Assembly (NCBI RefSeq): GCF_003336675.1
Contig: NZ_QPII01000018.1
Coordinates: 1-64,000, forward strand
DNA length: 64,000 nucleotides
Direction of reading: 5' to 3'
Source of the DNA: Billgrantia montanilacus
GTDB taxonomy: Bacteria; Pseudomonadota; Gammaproteobacteria; Pseudomonadales; Halomonadaceae
In this document: one piece after another, positions 16,038-26,360 of the stretch
Layout: each line of letters opens with the position of its first letter
Numbering within the stretch: the first letter of the stretch is position 1
Position numbers and translations under genes: made by a program
Notes under the pieces: model-generated
What the model was told of the DNA's origin: nothing
Database searches by the model: none
The model's input: the letters and a program-made list of their open reading frames with translations, nothing else

Positions 16038-16448
16038 TCACCAGCAGTCCGCAGGGCTTCTCACCCCTTGGTGGTTCAGGGTCAAGGCCCCCGAGCAGCC
16101 GTCGGGACCACGGCCGCCTTTGAGCGTGGCGGTCAAGGTGTAGGTTGCGGCCGCGCTCGTCAGCGTAATGCCGTAGTTGTCATCGGGTGAGTCGGAGATC
16201 ACGCTACAGCTCGCATAGGAGTTGTTGACCGTGTAGCACCGCTCGAGTTGACCGGCCGCCTCCATCAGCCCCGCATGAGCATCCGTACGCGTCGCCCGCT
16301 CCACATATCCCTGATAGCTAGGTATCGCAATCGCTGCCAGGATGCCGATCACGGCTACCGCTATCATCAGTTCGATGAGCGTGAAACCGGCGCTGGCTCG
16401 GATGCTGCCTGTGGCGGCTCGGGAGCGGCCGTGGATGGCTTGCTTCAT
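16038..16448 (-). CDS. pilE: PilE-like minor pilin
   Basis: First gene of the minor pilin operon, 136 residues. ATG 16448 has GAGGAGGG about 10 bp upstream; longer starts would add 26 residues ahead of the leader. The signal is [28 protein letters not shown] with Glu at +5, then [14 protein letters not shown] and a C-terminal domain with four Cys that probably form disulphides. This is the PilE/PilA type of pilin. In Pseudomonas the minor pilin operon also lies next to ispH, as here. A terminator separates it from ispH, so it should have its own promoter. Confidence 0.82.
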   Translation of the reverse strand: MKQAIHGRSRAATGSIRASAGFTLIELMIAVAVIGILAAIAIPSYQGYVERATRTDAHAGLMEAAGQLERCYTVNNSYASCSVISDSPDDNYGITLTSAAATYTLTATLKGGRGPDGCSGALTLNHQGVRSPADCW

Positions 16449-16525
16449 CAGTCGCCGGCCCTCCTCGTTTCGGTTACATTTGGTTTCAGTATGTATCATG
16501 ACACCCCCGTCTGCTAGGTGTGTCA

Positions 16526-16552
16526 TGAAAAAAGCCGGGCTTTGCCCGGCTT
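16526..16552 (-). terminator. Terminator downstream of ispH
   Basis: Read on the minus strand, AAGCCGGGC-aaa-GCCCGGCTT is followed by TTTTTC. It is correctly oriented to end the rpsT-side operon after ispH, before the pilin genes. On the plus strand no T-run follows. Confidence 0.85.
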
Positions 16553-16618
16553 CCCTGCCTACGCGAACGAATGATTACCTAATAGTAACAGTACCAGTTT
16601 TGTCATCCATTGCCATCA

Positions 16619-17593
16619 TCATAGCGAATCGCTGATGATCACGCGCTCACGCAGTTCGCGGGGCATCGAGAAGGTGATGGTCTCTTCCCGTCCGGCAAGC
16701 TCCTCCGGCGCCTCGGCACCCAGGCTCTGTAGCCGCTCGATCACGCCCTTGACCAGCACTTCCGGCGCGCTGGCCCCCGCAGTGATGCCGATGGTCGCGA
16801 CGCCCTTGAGCCAGTCGGGCTCGATCTGCCCGGCATCGTCGATCAGGTAGGCCGGTGTGCCGATCCGCTCGGCCAGTTCACGCAGTCGATTGGAGTTGGA
16901 GCTGTTGGGGCTGCCCACCACCAGCAGCAGGTCGCTGCCGACCGCCAGCTCGCGCACGGCATCCTGGCGATTCTGAGTGGCGTAGCAGATGTCATCCTTG
17001 CGCGGCCCCTCGATCTCGGGAAACTTCTTGCGCAGTGCGTCGATCACTCGGGCGGTGTCATCCATGGAGAGGGTCGTCTGGGTGACGAAGGAGAGCCGCG
17101 ACGGGTCCTTGACCTGGAGCCGTTCGACATCGGCCTCATCCTCGACCAGGTAGATCTCACCGCCATGGCTGGTGTCGTAGCGCCCCATGGTGCCTTCCAC
17201 CTCGGGATGGCCGGCGTGGCCGATCAGGATGCACTCCTGGCCACGCCTGGCATAACGCAACACCTCCAGATGCACCTTGGTGACCAGCGGGCAGGTAGCA
17301 TCGAACACCTTGAGGCCGCGGCGTTCGGCATCCTCCTGCACGGCGCGGGAGACGCCGTGGGCGGAGAAGATGACGATGACGTCATCGGGCACCTCGTGGA
17401 GCTCCTCGACGAAGACGGCGCCGCGCTCGCGCAGGGTGTCGACCACGAAGCGGTTGTGCACCACTTCGTGACGCACGTAGATGGGCGGGCCGAAGACATC
17501 CAGCGCCCGGTTGACGATCTCGATGGCGCGATCGACGCCGGCGCAGAAGCCGCGGGGATTGGCCAGCCTGATTCGCACGGAGTTAGCTTGCAT
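16619..17593 (-). CDS. ispH: 4-hydroxy-3-methylbut-2-enyl diphosphate reductase
   Basis: Last enzyme of the MEP isoprenoid pathway, reducing HMBPP to IPP and DMAPP. 324 residues from ATG 17593 (AAGGCG upstream). The three Cys ligands of the iron-sulphur cluster lie in [24 protein letters not shown] and [11 protein letters not shown]; substrate-binding His residues are in VRHEVVHN and [11 protein letters not shown]. Length fits the family (310-330). It ends the conserved murJ-ribF-ileS-lspA-fkpB-ispH cluster and is followed by a terminator. The frame continues upstream to 17641, but that start lacks support. Confidence 0.96.
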   Translation of the reverse strand: MQANSVRIRLANPRGFCAGVDRAIEIVNRALDVFGPPIYVRHEVVHNRFVVDTLRERGAVFVEELHEVPDDVIVIFSAHGVSRAVQEDAERRGLKVFDATCPLVTKVHLEVLRYARRGQECILIGHAGHPEVEGTMGRYDTSHGGEIYLVEDEADVERLQVKDPSRLSFVTQTTLSMDDTARVIDALRKKFPEIEGPRKDDICYATQNRQDAVRELAVGSDLLLVVGSPNSSNSNRLRELAERIGTPAYLIDDAGQIEPDWLKGVATIGITAGASAPEVLVKGVIERLQSLGAEAPEELAGREETITFSMPRELRERVIISDSL

Positions 17594-17729
17594 GGTTACG
17601 TCGCCTTGATGCGTCAGGAGCATCGAATATTGGTAATTCATTCCGGGGCTATCTCGGCGGCAGGCAAAACACTGACATTTCGACCTGCCCCCGACGCCCT
17701 TCCGGCAAAAGAAGCATCGAGCTAACCGC

Positions 17730-18176
17730 TCAATGCGTCTGCGCGGGCCTCACGTCAATCACCTCGACCTCGAAGGTCAGGGTACGCCCTGCCAGCGGAT
17801 GATTGAAGTCCACCTCCACCTGCTTGCCCTCGACGCTGATGATCACACCGGGCAGCTCGCCACCGGCAGCGTCGGCGAACGACATCACGGTGCCCACCTC
17901 GGGCTCGATATCCTCGAAGTCGTCACGGCTGAGCAGCTGGACGTTCTGCGGGTTGTGCTGGCCGAAGGCGTGCTCGGGGGTGATCTCGAAGCTGCCGCTC
18001 TCGCCGTCGCTCATTCCCTTCAGCGGATACTCGAAGCCCGGCGGCAGGTTGCCATCGCCCATCTGGAAGGTGGCGGGCTCCTTGTCGCGGGTGGAATCCA
18101 CCACGGTGCCGTCTTCCAGCTTGAGAGTGAAATGCAGGGTGACTTCCATCCCCTCGTCGATGCGATATTCGCTCAT
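17730..18176 (-). CDS. fkpB: FKBP-type peptidyl-prolyl isomerase FkpB (SlpA-like)
   Basis: Cytoplasmic prolyl isomerase/chaperone of 148 residues. The FKBP core appears at both ends ([16 protein letters not shown] and [19 protein letters not shown]), with an inserted-in-flap domain in the middle, as in SlyD/FkpB. It lacks the His-rich metal-binding tail of SlyD, which favours FkpB. Its position between lspA and ispH is the conserved location in Pseudomonas and E. coli. It is probably co-transcribed with lspA (43 bp gap) and ispH (136 bp gap). Confidence 0.93.
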   Translation of the reverse strand: MSEYRIDEGMEVTLHFTLKLEDGTVVDSTRDKEPATFQMGDGNLPPGFEYPLKGMSDGESGSFEITPEHAFGQHNPQNVQLLSRDDFEDIEPEVGTVMSFADAAGGELPGVIISVEGKQVEVDFNHPLAGRTLTFEVEVIDVRPAQTH

Positions 18177-18219
18177 GGTTGCCCTCTGCTGTCTCTGTCG
18201 TGTCGCGGCATGAGCCCTG

Positions 18220-18708
18220 TCAACCGCGGCGGCGCGCCTGCTTGCGCCCCTCGAAAATGGATTCCCAGATCAGGCCGATGGCCCCCAGGGTGATGCCGAT
18301 GTCGGCCACATTGAAGGCCGGGTAGTACCAGCCGGCCACATGGAACGACAGGAAGTCCACGACGTAGCCATGCACCAAGCGATCGTAAAGGTTGCCCAGC
18401 GCCCCGCCGATGATCAGGGCCAGCGAGATCGCCAGCAGCGGCTCGTCGCGCTTGAGGCGAGTCATCCAGTAGGTCAGGCCGATACTGGCGCCCACGGCGA
18501 CAATGGCAAAGAACCAGCGCTGCCAGCCGGGGCTGTCGGCCAGGAAGCTGAAGGCCGCGCCGGTGTTGTGCAGCAGCGTCAGGTTGAAGAACGGTAGCAC
18601 CTCCACCGGCTGGCCGTAGCTCAACAGGCTGGTGGCCAGCGCCTTGGTGCCCAGGTCCAGCAGGATCCAGGCCGCCGCCAGCCATAGCCAGCGCAGCGGC
18701 CGCTGCAT
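18220..18708 (-). CDS. lspA: Lipoprotein signal peptidase (signal peptidase II)
   Basis: Inner-membrane aspartyl protease that cleaves prolipoprotein signal peptides after lipidation. ATG 18708 gives 162 residues and has GGCGGAG 6 bp upstream. Four membrane segments are evident. The family motifs carry the catalytic Asp pair: NLYDRLVHGYVVDF and FNVADIGITLGA. The NTGAAFSFL motif is also present. It follows ileS by 19 bp in the conserved ileS-lspA-fkpB-ispH order. The C-terminus is basic (GRKQARRRG). Confidence 0.96.
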   Translation of the reverse strand: MQRPLRWLWLAAAWILLDLGTKALATSLLSYGQPVEVLPFFNLTLLHNTGAAFSFLADSPGWQRWFFAIVAVGASIGLTYWMTRLKRDEPLLAISLALIIGGALGNLYDRLVHGYVVDFLSFHVAGWYYPAFNVADIGITLGAIGLIWESIFEGRKQARRRG

Positions 18709-18727
18709 CGGTTCTCCGCCAGTGACA

Positions 18728-21562
18728 TCAGGCATAGTGACGCTCTTCGCCGGGGCCCTGGGGCAGGTTGCCGATACAGCGGCCGCAGAGGTCCGGGTGC
18801 TCGCTGTGCGTACCGACATCCTCGCGGTGATGCCAGCAGCGCTCGCACTTCTGGTGCGGGCTGGCCGCCACGGCTACCTTGAGGCCGTCGAGCTCGGTGA
18901 CCTCGGCGTTTTTCCCCTCGCCCAGCGACGCCAGGCGCACCTCGCTGGTCAGCATCACGAAGCGCAGCTCGTCGCCGAGCTTGGCCAGGGTCGTGCGCAG
19001 CTCGTCGCTGACGTAGAGCGTGACCTCGGCGGCCAGGCTGCCCTTGATGGTCTTGGCATTGCGGGCGTCCTCCAGGCACTTGTTGACCGCCTGCTTCACC
19101 TCGAGCACCTGCTCCCAGAAGTCGCGACCCAGGGGTGCATCGTCGGTGAGGGTCGAGAGCCCTTCGTAGTAGGTCTCGAGCAGCACGCTATCACCCCGCT
19201 GTCCGGGAATATGCGTATAGATCTCTTCGGCGGTGAACGAGAGGATCGGCGCCACCCAGCGGGAGAGCGCTTGCACCACCTGGTAGAGGGCGGTCTGGCA
19301 GCTGCGTCGCGCCAGGGAGTCGGCCTGGGTGGTGTACTGGCGATCCTTGATCACGTCCAGGTAGAAGCCGCCCAGCTCACGGGAGCAAAAGGTGTGAACC
19401 TGCTGGTAGACGTCGAGGAAACGGTACTCCTCATAGGCCGTCTCGATGCGCGCCTGGAGCTGGGCGGCGCGATCCACCACCCACTGGTCCAGGGCCAGCA
19501 TATCGTCGAAGGCCACCTGGTCCCGGCCGGGCTCGAAGCCGTTGAGGTTCGAGAGCAGGAAGCGCGCGGTGTTGCGGATACGCCGATAGACGTCGGCGGT
19601 GCGCTTGAGGATCTCGTCGGAGACCGCCATCTCGCCGGAATAGTCGGAGGAGGAGACCCACAGGCGCAGGATATCGGCGCCCAGCCTGTCCATCACCTCC
19701 TGGGGGGCCACCACGTTGCCCATGGACTTTGACATCTTGCGGCCTTGGGCGTCCACGGTGAAGCCGTGGGTCAGCAGCCCGCGATAGGGCGGGTGGCCGT
19801 CGATGGCGCAGCCGGTCAGCAGCGACGAATGGAACCAGCCGCGGTGCTGGTCGGAGCCCTCCAGGTAGAGATCGGCACGCGGGCCGCTCTCGTGGCCGTG
19901 AGGATGCGAACCGCGCAGCACATGGCGGTGGGTGGTGCCGGAGTCGAACCAGACGTCCAGGGTGTCGGTGACCTTGTCGTAGTCGGCGGCTTCGTCACCC
20001 AGCAGCTCGGCCGCGTCGAGGCGGAACCAGGCATCGATGCCCTCGACCTCGACGCGCTTGGCCGCCTCTTCCATCAGCCCGACGGTGTGCGGGTGCAGCT
20101 CGCCGGTGGCCTTGTGCAGGAAAAAGGGAATCGGCACGCCCCAGTTGCGCTGGCGCGAGATGCACCAGTCGGGGCGATTGGCGATCATGGAGTGCAGGCG
20201 AGCCTGGCCCCAGGCGGGGGTAAAGTGGGTCGCCTCGATACCGGCCAGGGCGCGCTCACGCAGGGTGCGGCCATCCTTGCCCTGGATATCCATGCCCACG
20301 AACCACTGGGCGGTGGCACGATAGATCACCGGCGTCTTGTGGCGCCAGCAGTGCATGTAGCTGTGGGTGATCGGCTTGTGGGCCAGCAGTGCGCCTACCT
20401 CGCGCAGCTTCTCGACGATCTGCGGATTGGCCTTCCAGATCATCTGGCCGCCGAAGAACGGCAGGTCGTCGGCGTAGACGCCGTTGCCCTGCACCGGACT
20501 CTTGATCTCCTCGAACGCCATGCCGTGGGCGCGGCAGGTGACGAAGTCGTCGACGCCATAGGCCGGTGCCGAGTGGACGATACCCGTGCTGCCCACCTCG
20601 GACTCGACGTAGTCGGCCAGGTAGATCGGCGACAGGCGGTCATAGAAGGGGTGGTGGAACTCGATGAGGTCCAGCCGCTCGCCGGTGGCGGTGGCGATGA
20701 TCTCGCCTTCCAGGCCGTAGCGTTCCAGGCAGCTCTCCACCAGCTCCTCGGCCAGCAGCAGCAGGCGCTCGCCGGTGTCGACCAGGGCGTAGGTGAAGGC
20801 CGGATGCACGTTGAGCGCCTGGTTGGCGGGCACGGTCCAGGGCGTGGTGGTCCAGATCACTATGGCGGCGGGCTTGGGCAGCTCGGTCAGGCCGAAGGCG
20901 GCCGCCAGCCTGGCCTCATCGGCGGCCGGGAAGGCCACGTCGATGGCGTCGGACTGCTTGTCCTGGTACTCCACCTCGGCCTCGGCCAGGGCCGAGCCGC
21001 AGTCGAAGCACCAGTTGACCGGCTTGAGCCCCTTGAACACGTAGCCCGCCTCGACCATGTCGGCCAGGGCGCGGATCTCGCCGGCCTCGTTGGCGAAGTC
21101 CATGGAGCGGTAGGGGTTGTCCCAGTCGCCGATCACGCCTAGACGCACGAAGTCGGAAAGCTGCTCCTGGATCTGCTCGCCGGCATACTCGCGGCACAGC
21201 CCCCGGGCCTTCTCGGGTTCGAGGTGCTTGCCGTGGGTGGTCTCCACCTTGTGCTCGATGGGCAGGCCGTGGCAATCCCAGCCGGGCACGTAGGGGGCAT
21301 CGAAGCCGGCCAGGTTCTTCGACTTGACGATGATGTCCTTGAGGATCTTGTTGACGGCGTGACCGATATGAATGCTGCCGTTGGCATAGGGAGGGCCATC
21401 GTGCAACACGAACTGTTCGCGCCCGCGGCGCTCGTCACGCAGGCGCTGGTAGAGCTTCATGTCCTGCCACTGCGACACCTGACCGGGCTCACGCTTGGGC
21501 AGCATGCCGCGCATGGGGAAGTCGGTTTCGGGCAGATTCAGTGTGTGCTTGTAGTCGCTCAT
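18728..21562 (-). CDS. ileS: Isoleucyl-tRNA synthetase
   Basis: Class I aminoacyl-tRNA synthetase of 944 residues starting [19 protein letters not shown]; the frame extends upstream into ribF and that part is discounted. The HIGH motif appears as [15 protein letters not shown] and the KMSKS loop as [12 protein letters not shown]. The editing domain lies between them. The C-terminal zinc finger is complete (CERCWHHR and CGRCIGNL), typical of the mupirocin-sensitive bacterial type. It begins 10 bp after ribF and is followed closely by lspA. Confidence 0.97.
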   Translation of the reverse strand: MSDYKHTLNLPETDFPMRGMLPKREPGQVSQWQDMKLYQRLRDERRGREQFVLHDGPPYANGSIHIGHAVNKILKDIIVKSKNLAGFDAPYVPGWDCHGLPIEHKVETTHGKHLEPEKARGLCREYAGEQIQEQLSDFVRLGVIGDWDNPYRSMDFANEAGEIRALADMVEAGYVFKGLKPVNWCFDCGSALAEAEVEYQDKQSDAIDVAFPAADEARLAAAFGLTELPKPAAIVIWTTTPWTVPANQALNVHPAFTYALVDTGERLLLLAEELVESCLERYGLEGEIIATATGERLDLIEFHHPFYDRLSPIYLADYVESEVGSTGIVHSAPAYGVDDFVTCRAHGMAFEEIKSPVQGNGVYADDLPFFGGQMIWKANPQIVEKLREVGALLAHKPITHSYMHCWRHKTPVIYRATAQWFVGMDIQGKDGRTLRERALAGIEATHFTPAWGQARLHSMIANRPDWCISRQRNWGVPIPFFLHKATGELHPHTVGLMEEAAKRVEVEGIDAWFRLDAAELLGDEAADYDKVTDTLDVWFDSGTTHRHVLRGSHPHGHESGPRADLYLEGSDQHRGWFHSSLLTGCAIDGHPPYRGLLTHGFTVDAQGRKMSKSMGNVVAPQEVMDRLGADILRLWVSSSDYSGEMAVSDEILKRTADVYRRIRNTARFLLSNLNGFEPGRDQVAFDDMLALDQWVVDRAAQLQARIETAYEEYRFLDVYQQVHTFCSRELGGFYLDVIKDRQYTTQADSLARRSCQTALYQVVQALSRWVAPILSFTAEEIYTHIPGQRGDSVLLETYYEGLSTLTDDAPLGRDFWEQVLEVKQAVNKCLEDARNAKTIKGSLAAEVTLYVSDELRTTLAKLGDELRFVMLTSEVRLASLGEGKNAEVTELDGLKVAVAASPHQKCERCWHHREDVGTHSEHPDLCGRCIGNLPQGPGEERHYA

Positions 21563-21572
21563 ATCCTGGGGG

Positions 21573-22631
21573 TCAGCCGTCGTCGTGGTCGGCGGGGCGT
21601 CCCGCCGAGAATTCGGAAGCCACGGCCTCGCGCGCCAGGGGCGCCGATGCCAGTGGAAGTGTGTCGTCTGTGAGGCCGGCGCCATCGGCTCCGGTGCCCG
21701 CGTCGAAATAGCCCCGGGCCCGCACCTGGTCGGCGCCGATCTGCCGCTTGAGGTCGGCGAAGTCGTCGAACTTCACCTCGCCGCGCAGCTTGGCGCAGGG
21801 GAAGACCGCCAGCCGCTGGCCGTAGAGATCACCGTCGAAGTCGAACAGGTGAGCCTCCAGCACCGGACGGATGCTGCCCACCGTTGGGCGCCAGCCGATA
21901 TTGGCTACGCCCGGCCAGCGGCTGCCATCGGGCAGCTCGGTCACCACCGCATAGACGCCGCGCAGCGCCAGGGGCAACGGCAGCAGCGGCAGGTTGGCGG
22001 TGGGTACGCCGATGGTGCGGCCAAGCTTCTGGTCGGCGACTACCCGTCCGGCCAGACGATAGGGCCGGCCCAGCATGCGCGCCGCCTGGGAGAAGTTGCC
22101 GCTGGCCAGCAGGGTCCGCACCCGGGTGCTGGAGACGCGCTCGTCGTCCAGGGTGAAGGTGCGGGTATGCTCGACGCTGAAGCCATTGGGCCCGCGACGC
22201 TCGCCCTCTTCGGCCAGAAGGTTGAAGTCCCCGCTGCGGTCGCAGCCGAAGCGGAAGTCATCCCCTACCACCAGATGGCGTACGCCCAAGCCTTCGACCA
22301 GCACCCGGTCGATGAATTCCACCGCCGTCAGGCTGCGCAGGGCATCGTTGAACGGCAGGCAGAGCACAGTCTCCACGCCGGCCTCGCCCAGCAGGCGCAC
22401 CTTCTCGCGCAGGCGGGTCAGCCTCGGCGGGGCCTGGTCGCCGGCGAAGAACTCCCTGGGCTGGGGCTCGAACACCACCACCGTGACCGGCAGCTGCAGC
22501 TTCGAGGCCTGCTCGCGGCACTGGTCGAGAATCGCCTGATGGCCGCGGTGCACCCCATCGAAATTGCCGATGGTGGCCACGCAGCCGCGATGCTCCTCGC
22601 GCAGATTATGCAGTCCTCGAATGACTTCCAT
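21573..22631 (-). CDS. ribF: Bifunctional riboflavin kinase / FAD synthetase
   Basis: Makes FMN and then FAD from riboflavin. 352 residues from ATG 22631 ([16 protein letters not shown]). The N-terminal FAD synthetase domain has the nucleotidyltransferase signature [14 protein letters not shown] and VVGDDFRFG; the C-terminal kinase domain has [13 protein letters not shown] and GVYAVV. The last 40 residues are a low-complexity Ala/Asp/Gly tail absent from shorter homologues. Start of the ribF-ileS-lspA run; upstream lies a large palindromic element separating it from murJ. Confidence 0.96.
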   Translation of the reverse strand: MEVIRGLHNLREEHRGCVATIGNFDGVHRGHQAILDQCREQASKLQLPVTVVVFEPQPREFFAGDQAPPRLTRLREKVRLLGEAGVETVLCLPFNDALRSLTAVEFIDRVLVEGLGVRHLVVGDDFRFGCDRSGDFNLLAEEGERRGPNGFSVEHTRTFTLDDERVSSTRVRTLLASGNFSQAARMLGRPYRLAGRVVADQKLGRTIGVPTANLPLLPLPLALRGVYAVVTELPDGSRWPGVANIGWRPTVGSIRPVLEAHLFDFDGDLYGQRLAVFPCAKLRGEVKFDDFADLKRQIGADQVRARGYFDAGTGADGAGLTDDTLPLASAPLAREAVASEFSAGRPADHDDG

Positions 22632-22754
22632 CTGGTCGTCGCTATGTCCTGTTCTGTTTGAAACGTGTAAAGGCATCGATTATAGCGAACCCATGCCCCC
22701 TTGACAGCCGTTCGCCCACTTGCAAGCCATCTAGACCCGCCCCTCCCAGGGGTG

Positions 22755-22851
22755 CCGGGGGCAGGTCGCCGAGAAGGTCATTTGCCATGGATGGCAAATG
22801 TAGCGTCCAGGGAAGGATTCACAGCGCCTTCTCAGCGACCTTTGCCCCCGG
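22755..22851. repeat. Composite palindromic intergenic element
   Basis: A 97-bp structure between murJ and ribF. The outer arms are about 23-25 bp: CCGGGGGCAGGTCGCCGAGA... at 22755-22777 pairs with the complement at 22827-22851, differing only by a 2-base bulge and one mismatch. Inside is a perfect inverted repeat, CATTTGCCAT-gg-ATGGCAAATG (22779-22800), then an unpaired stretch containing AGGGAAGGATTCACAGCG. The nested design is that of a dispersed repeat (REP/MITE-like) rather than a terminator. No T-tract follows. Whether other copies exist cannot be tested from one window. Confidence 0.75.
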
Positions 22852-22892
22852 ATCAGCCCCGGCGACCCTCGGGGTATTCTGCGTATCCTCAC

Positions 22893-24527
22893 TCAACCTT
22901 TCATCCGAAAGTGTCGCAACCGCACCCCGAAGGCCATGAGCCAGGCGAAATAGACCGCCGCACCGGCCACTACCAGCATCGCCAGCCACTGCACCCGGGT
23001 CCAGACGCCCCAGCCGAGCCACTGCTGCCAGTCGGGAGAGAGCCACGCAAGGCCCAGCCCCATGACCGTACAGCCGCCCAGCAGCTGCAATCCAAAACGC
23101 CCCCAGCCGGGCTGGAACACCAGCACCCGCTCCTTCCACAGCAGCCAGCCCAGCAAGCCGGCGTTGAGGAAGGCCGACAGCGCCGTGGCCAGGGCCAGGC
23201 CGGCGTGGGCCAGCGGCCAAATGAGGATCAGGTTGAAGACCATGTTGGCCGCCATGGCGATGATGCCGATCTTCACCGGGGTCTTGGTGTTCTGGCGCGC
23301 GAAAAACCCCGGCGCCAGCACCTTGATCAACATGAAGGCGATCAGCCCGAAGGCGTAGGCGCGCAGGCTCATGGCCGCCATGGTGATGTCGTTTTCGGTC
23401 ATGGCCCCATAGTGGAACAGCGAGATCAGCAGCGGCTCTGCCAGCACCGCCAGGGCCAGGGCCGCCGGCAGCCCCAGCAGCAGCACGGCCCGCACCGCCC
23501 AGTCGAGCATGGCAGCGAAATGCTCCCCGGACTGGGCCGCGTGGCGCTTGGAGAGCGCCGGCAGGATCACCGTGCCAATGGCGATACCGAATACGCCCAG
23601 GGGGAGCTCCACCAGCCGGTCGGAGTAGTAGAGCCAGGAGACGCTACCCGGCGCCAGCAGCGAAGCCAGCACGGTGTCGAGCAGCAGGTTGATCTGCGAG
23701 ACCGAGACCCCGAACAGCGCCGGCGCCATCAGCACCAGGATGCGCTTCACCCCGGTGTGGGCGAAGTTGGGCCAGGGCGTGGGCATCAGCCCCAGGCGGA
23801 CCAGGAACGGCACCTGGAAGGCCAGTTGGGCGAACCCCGCGATCAGCACGCCCCAGGCCAGCGCCATGGCGGGCTCTTCCATCAGCGGCGTCAGCAGCAG
23901 TGCCGCACCGATCAGAGAGAGATTCAGCAGCACCGGGGTGAAGGCCGGCACCGCGAAACGGTTCCAGGTATTGAGCACGCTGCCGGCGAAGGCCGTCAGA
24001 GAGACCAGCAGCAGGTAGGGAAAGGTCAGCCGCAGCATGTCGGCGGTCAACGCCAGCTTGGCCGGGTCGCGGCCGAAACCAGGGGCGAAGAGCCACACCA
24101 GCCAGGGCGACGCCAGCATGGCCAGGGCCGTGATCAATGCCAGCACCGCGGTGAGGCTGCCCGCCACGGCATTGAGCAGCTCGCGCACCTCACGCTTGCT
24201 GCCGCGGGTGGCGTATTCCGACAGCACCGGCACGAAGGCCTGGTTGAAGGCACCCTCGGCAAACAGCCGACGCATGAAATTGGGGATCTTGAAGGCGACG
24301 AAGAAGGCATCAGCACCGCTGCCGGCACCGAACAGCGTCGCCACCACCACATCCCGCGCCAACCCCATGACCCGCGACAGCATGGTCATCACGCTGACCA
24401 CCAGGCCGGAGCGCATCAGCCCTCCGGCCTTCGGCGCCACGGCCCGGTCATCGTCGGCCACCGGCACAGGAGGCGCCCCCCCTGGCGGCAGCGGCTTTGA
24501 CTCGGGCGGCTGTTCGCGATCCGTCAC
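22893..24527 (-). CDS. murJ: Lipid II flippase MurJ (MviN)
   Basis: Polytopic inner-membrane protein that moves lipid-linked peptidoglycan precursor to the periplasm. 544 residues with about 14 membrane segments. The family core starts LMRSGLVVSVMTMLSRVMGLARDVV and continues FKIPNFMRRLFAEGAFNQAFVPVL. A GTG at 24527 is chosen because GAGGAAGGGA precedes it; it adds a 36-residue Pro-rich cytoplasmic extension, and the alternative ATG at 24416 would give the shorter standard form. It lies between rpsT, with its own terminator, and ribF, as in Pseudomonas. Confidence 0.94.
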   Translation of the reverse strand: MTDREQPPESKPLPPGGAPPVPVADDDRAVAPKAGGLMRSGLVVSVMTMLSRVMGLARDVVVATLFGAGSGADAFFVAFKIPNFMRRLFAEGAFNQAFVPVLSEYATRGSKREVRELLNAVAGSLTAVLALITALAMLASPWLVWLFAPGFGRDPAKLALTADMLRLTFPYLLLVSLTAFAGSVLNTWNRFAVPAFTPVLLNLSLIGAALLLTPLMEEPAMALAWGVLIAGFAQLAFQVPFLVRLGLMPTPWPNFAHTGVKRILVLMAPALFGVSVSQINLLLDTVLASLLAPGSVSWLYYSDRLVELPLGVFGIAIGTVILPALSKRHAAQSGEHFAAMLDWAVRAVLLLGLPAALALAVLAEPLLISLFHYGAMTENDITMAAMSLRAYAFGLIAFMLIKVLAPGFFARQNTKTPVKIGIIAMAANMVFNLILIWPLAHAGLALATALSAFLNAGLLGWLLWKERVLVFQPGWGRFGLQLLGGCTVMGLGLAWLSPDWQQWLGWGVWTRVQWLAMLVVAGAAVYFAWLMAFGVRLRHFRMKG

Positions 24528-24584
24528 GCTATCCCTTCCTCGGCAGGCTGACTCAACGAAGATTCACTCGGGTAGAAACCAGAC

Positions 24585-24614
24585 ACAAAAAAACCGGCCT
24601 TGGCCGGTTTTTCG
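24585..24614 (-). terminator. Terminator between rpsT and murJ
   Basis: AAAAACCGGCC-aa-GGCCGGTTTTTTT on the minus strand: an 8-10 bp GC stem flanked by A and T tracts, so it can act in both directions. It lies after the rpsT stop codon and ends the single-gene rpsT transcript. Confidence 0.88.
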
Positions 24615-24679
24615 TGGGATATCTTCGAACGTGAGCGCATCGGCACTGCAGCGTTCGGGACTCCTCAAAAGCGACCGGC

Positions 24680-24946
24680 TTACGCAGCCAGCGCCTTAAT
24701 TCGCTTGTTCAGGCGGCTCTTCAGGCGCGCGGCCTTCTTCTTGGAGAGCACGTCCTTGTCGGCAATGCGGTCGATGACCGGCTGCGCCTGCTTGAACTGG
24801 CTCATGGCCTCGGCGTGGTCGCCGCCCTGAATGGCCTTGATGACGCGCTTGAGGTAAGTGCGCACCATGGCACGCTGACTCGCCTTCAGAACACGACGGC
24901 CTTCGGCCTGACGGGCACGCTTGCGGGCTTGCTTGCTGTTCGCCAC
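24680..24946 (-). CDS. rpsT: 30S ribosomal protein S20
   Basis: 88-residue Lys/Arg-rich helical protein starting MANSKQARKRARQAEGRR, the S20 signature, ending RLNKRIKALAA. It binds 16S rRNA in the 30S subunit. The start codon is GTG with AGGAGA upstream. S20 genes often use non-ATG starts as part of translational autoregulation in E. coli (there UUG), so this may be retained here. Monocistronic, with its own terminator. Confidence 0.97.
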   Translation of the reverse strand: MANSKQARKRARQAEGRRVLKASQRAMVRTYLKRVIKAIQGGDHAEAMSQFKQAQPVIDRIADKDVLSKKKAARLKSRLNKRIKALAA

Positions 24947-25164
24947 TGACTATCTCCTGGAATACATTAACGCCGCCGGGCATCCCGACGGCATTGATAA
25001 CATTTTGTCCGGACTGGAAAAATTGGCTTTTCCGCCGGTGTGGCCATCCGGCAACGCGATGGTTGTCGACGAGCCGTGTCTGAGAGGATGGCGCATCCTA
25101 CCATAACAACCCGCCGCCTTGCCACAGGTGGATGAACTCACGTGCAGTGAGGCGTGGCTCTCAC

Positions 25165-26313
25165 TCAGAGCACCACCAGGTTGTCACGATGAATGAGCTC
25201 CGGCGCCTCCATGTAACCCAGGATCGCCTCGATCTGATGGCTGGGCTTGCCAAGCAGCCGGCTCGCCTCGGCGGCGTCGTAGTTGACCAGCCCCTTTGCC
25301 ACCCGCTCGCCCTGCTCGTCGACACAGAGCACCATGTCGCCACGCACGAAGTTGCCCGACAGCGCCTTGACCCCGACTGACAGCAGGCTCGAGCCGCTAC
25401 CGCGCAGCACCTTCACCGCACCGGCATCCAGGACCAGGCTGCCACGCACCTGCAGCTGGCCGGCCAGCCAGCGCTTGCGTGCCGCCATTGGCGCTTCTTC
25501 GGGGGACAGCAGCGTGCCGAGCCGCTCCCCCTCCACCAGCCGGGTAAGTACCTCGGGCTGGCGCCCGCTGGCAATCGCCGTGACCGCGCCGGAACGTGCC
25601 GCCAGCCGCGCCGCCTGCACCTTGGTGGTCATTCCACCGCGCCCCAGCGCACCCCCGCTGCCCGCCACGGCGGCCAGCGACGGATCGCCGGCACGCCCTT
25701 CGTGGATCAGCCGGGCATCGGGATTGTGGCGCGGGTCGGCGTCAAACAGCCCCTCCTGGTCGGTGAGGATCACCAGGGCATCGGCTTCCAGCAGGTTGGC
25801 CACCAAGGCGCCCAGGGTGTCGTTGTCCCCGAAGCGGATCTCGTCGGTGACCACGGTGTCATTCTCGTTCACCACCGGCACCACCCGCAAATCGACTAGG
25901 GTGCGCAATGCCGAACGGGCATTGAGGTAGCGCTTGCGGTTGGAGAGATCGTCGTGGGTCAGCAGCACCTGGGCGGTGAGCAGGCCATGCCTGGCGAAGT
26001 GCTGCTCATAGCACTGGGTCAGGCCATTCTGACCCACCGCGGCGGCGGCCTGCAGCTCATGCACCGCCGAAGGCCGCACCTGCCAGCCCAGCCGTACCAT
26101 GCCGGCCGCCACGGCGCCGGAAGAGACCAGCACCACTTCGATGCCGCGCCGGTGCAGCGCGGCGATCTGGTCCACCCAGCCGCCGATGGCAGGCTCATCG
26201 AGACCGCGACCGTCATTGGTCAGCAGCGCGCTGCCGATCTTCACCACCACCCGACGAGCGCCACGCAGCGCATCGCGTCCCGGTACCCGCTCGTTCACAC
26301 TCTGCTCTCCCAT
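25165..26313 (-). CDS. proB: Glutamate 5-kinase
   Basis: First enzyme of proline synthesis, phosphorylating glutamate. 382 residues. The amino acid kinase domain is residues about 20-265 ([60 protein letters not shown]) and a C-terminal PUA domain is about 285-375. Proline is both feedback inhibitor and osmolyte, relevant in a halophile. ATG 26313 has no clear Shine-Dalgarno, whereas the in-frame GTG at 26298 has GGGAGAG upstream and may be the true start. It lies downstream of obgE, separated by a palindromic repeat. Confidence 0.95.
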   Translation of the reverse strand: MGEQSVNERVPGRDALRGARRVVVKIGSALLTNDGRGLDEPAIGGWVDQIAALHRRGIEVVLVSSGAVAAGMVRLGWQVRPSAVHELQAAAAVGQNGLTQCYEQHFARHGLLTAQVLLTHDDLSNRKRYLNARSALRTLVDLRVVPVVNENDTVVTDEIRFGDNDTLGALVANLLEADALVILTDQEGLFDADPRHNPDARLIHEGRAGDPSLAAVAGSGGALGRGGMTTKVQAARLAARSGAVTAIASGRQPEVLTRLVEGERLGTLLSPEEAPMAARKRWLAGQLQVRGSLVLDAGAVKVLRGSGSSLLSVGVKALSGNFVRGDMVLCVDEQGERVAKGLVNYDAAEASRLLGKPSHQIEAILGYMEAPELIHRDNLVVL

Positions 26314-26360
26314 CCAGCAAAAACAACTACGTCAGCGCAACCAGTTGATACCTCCAAGGA

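Noticed and set aside
22701..24500. 599-residue + strand frame rich in Gln, His and Arg
   Set aside because: Antisense shadow of murJ. The biased composition follows from the complement of a Leu/Ala-rich membrane protein.
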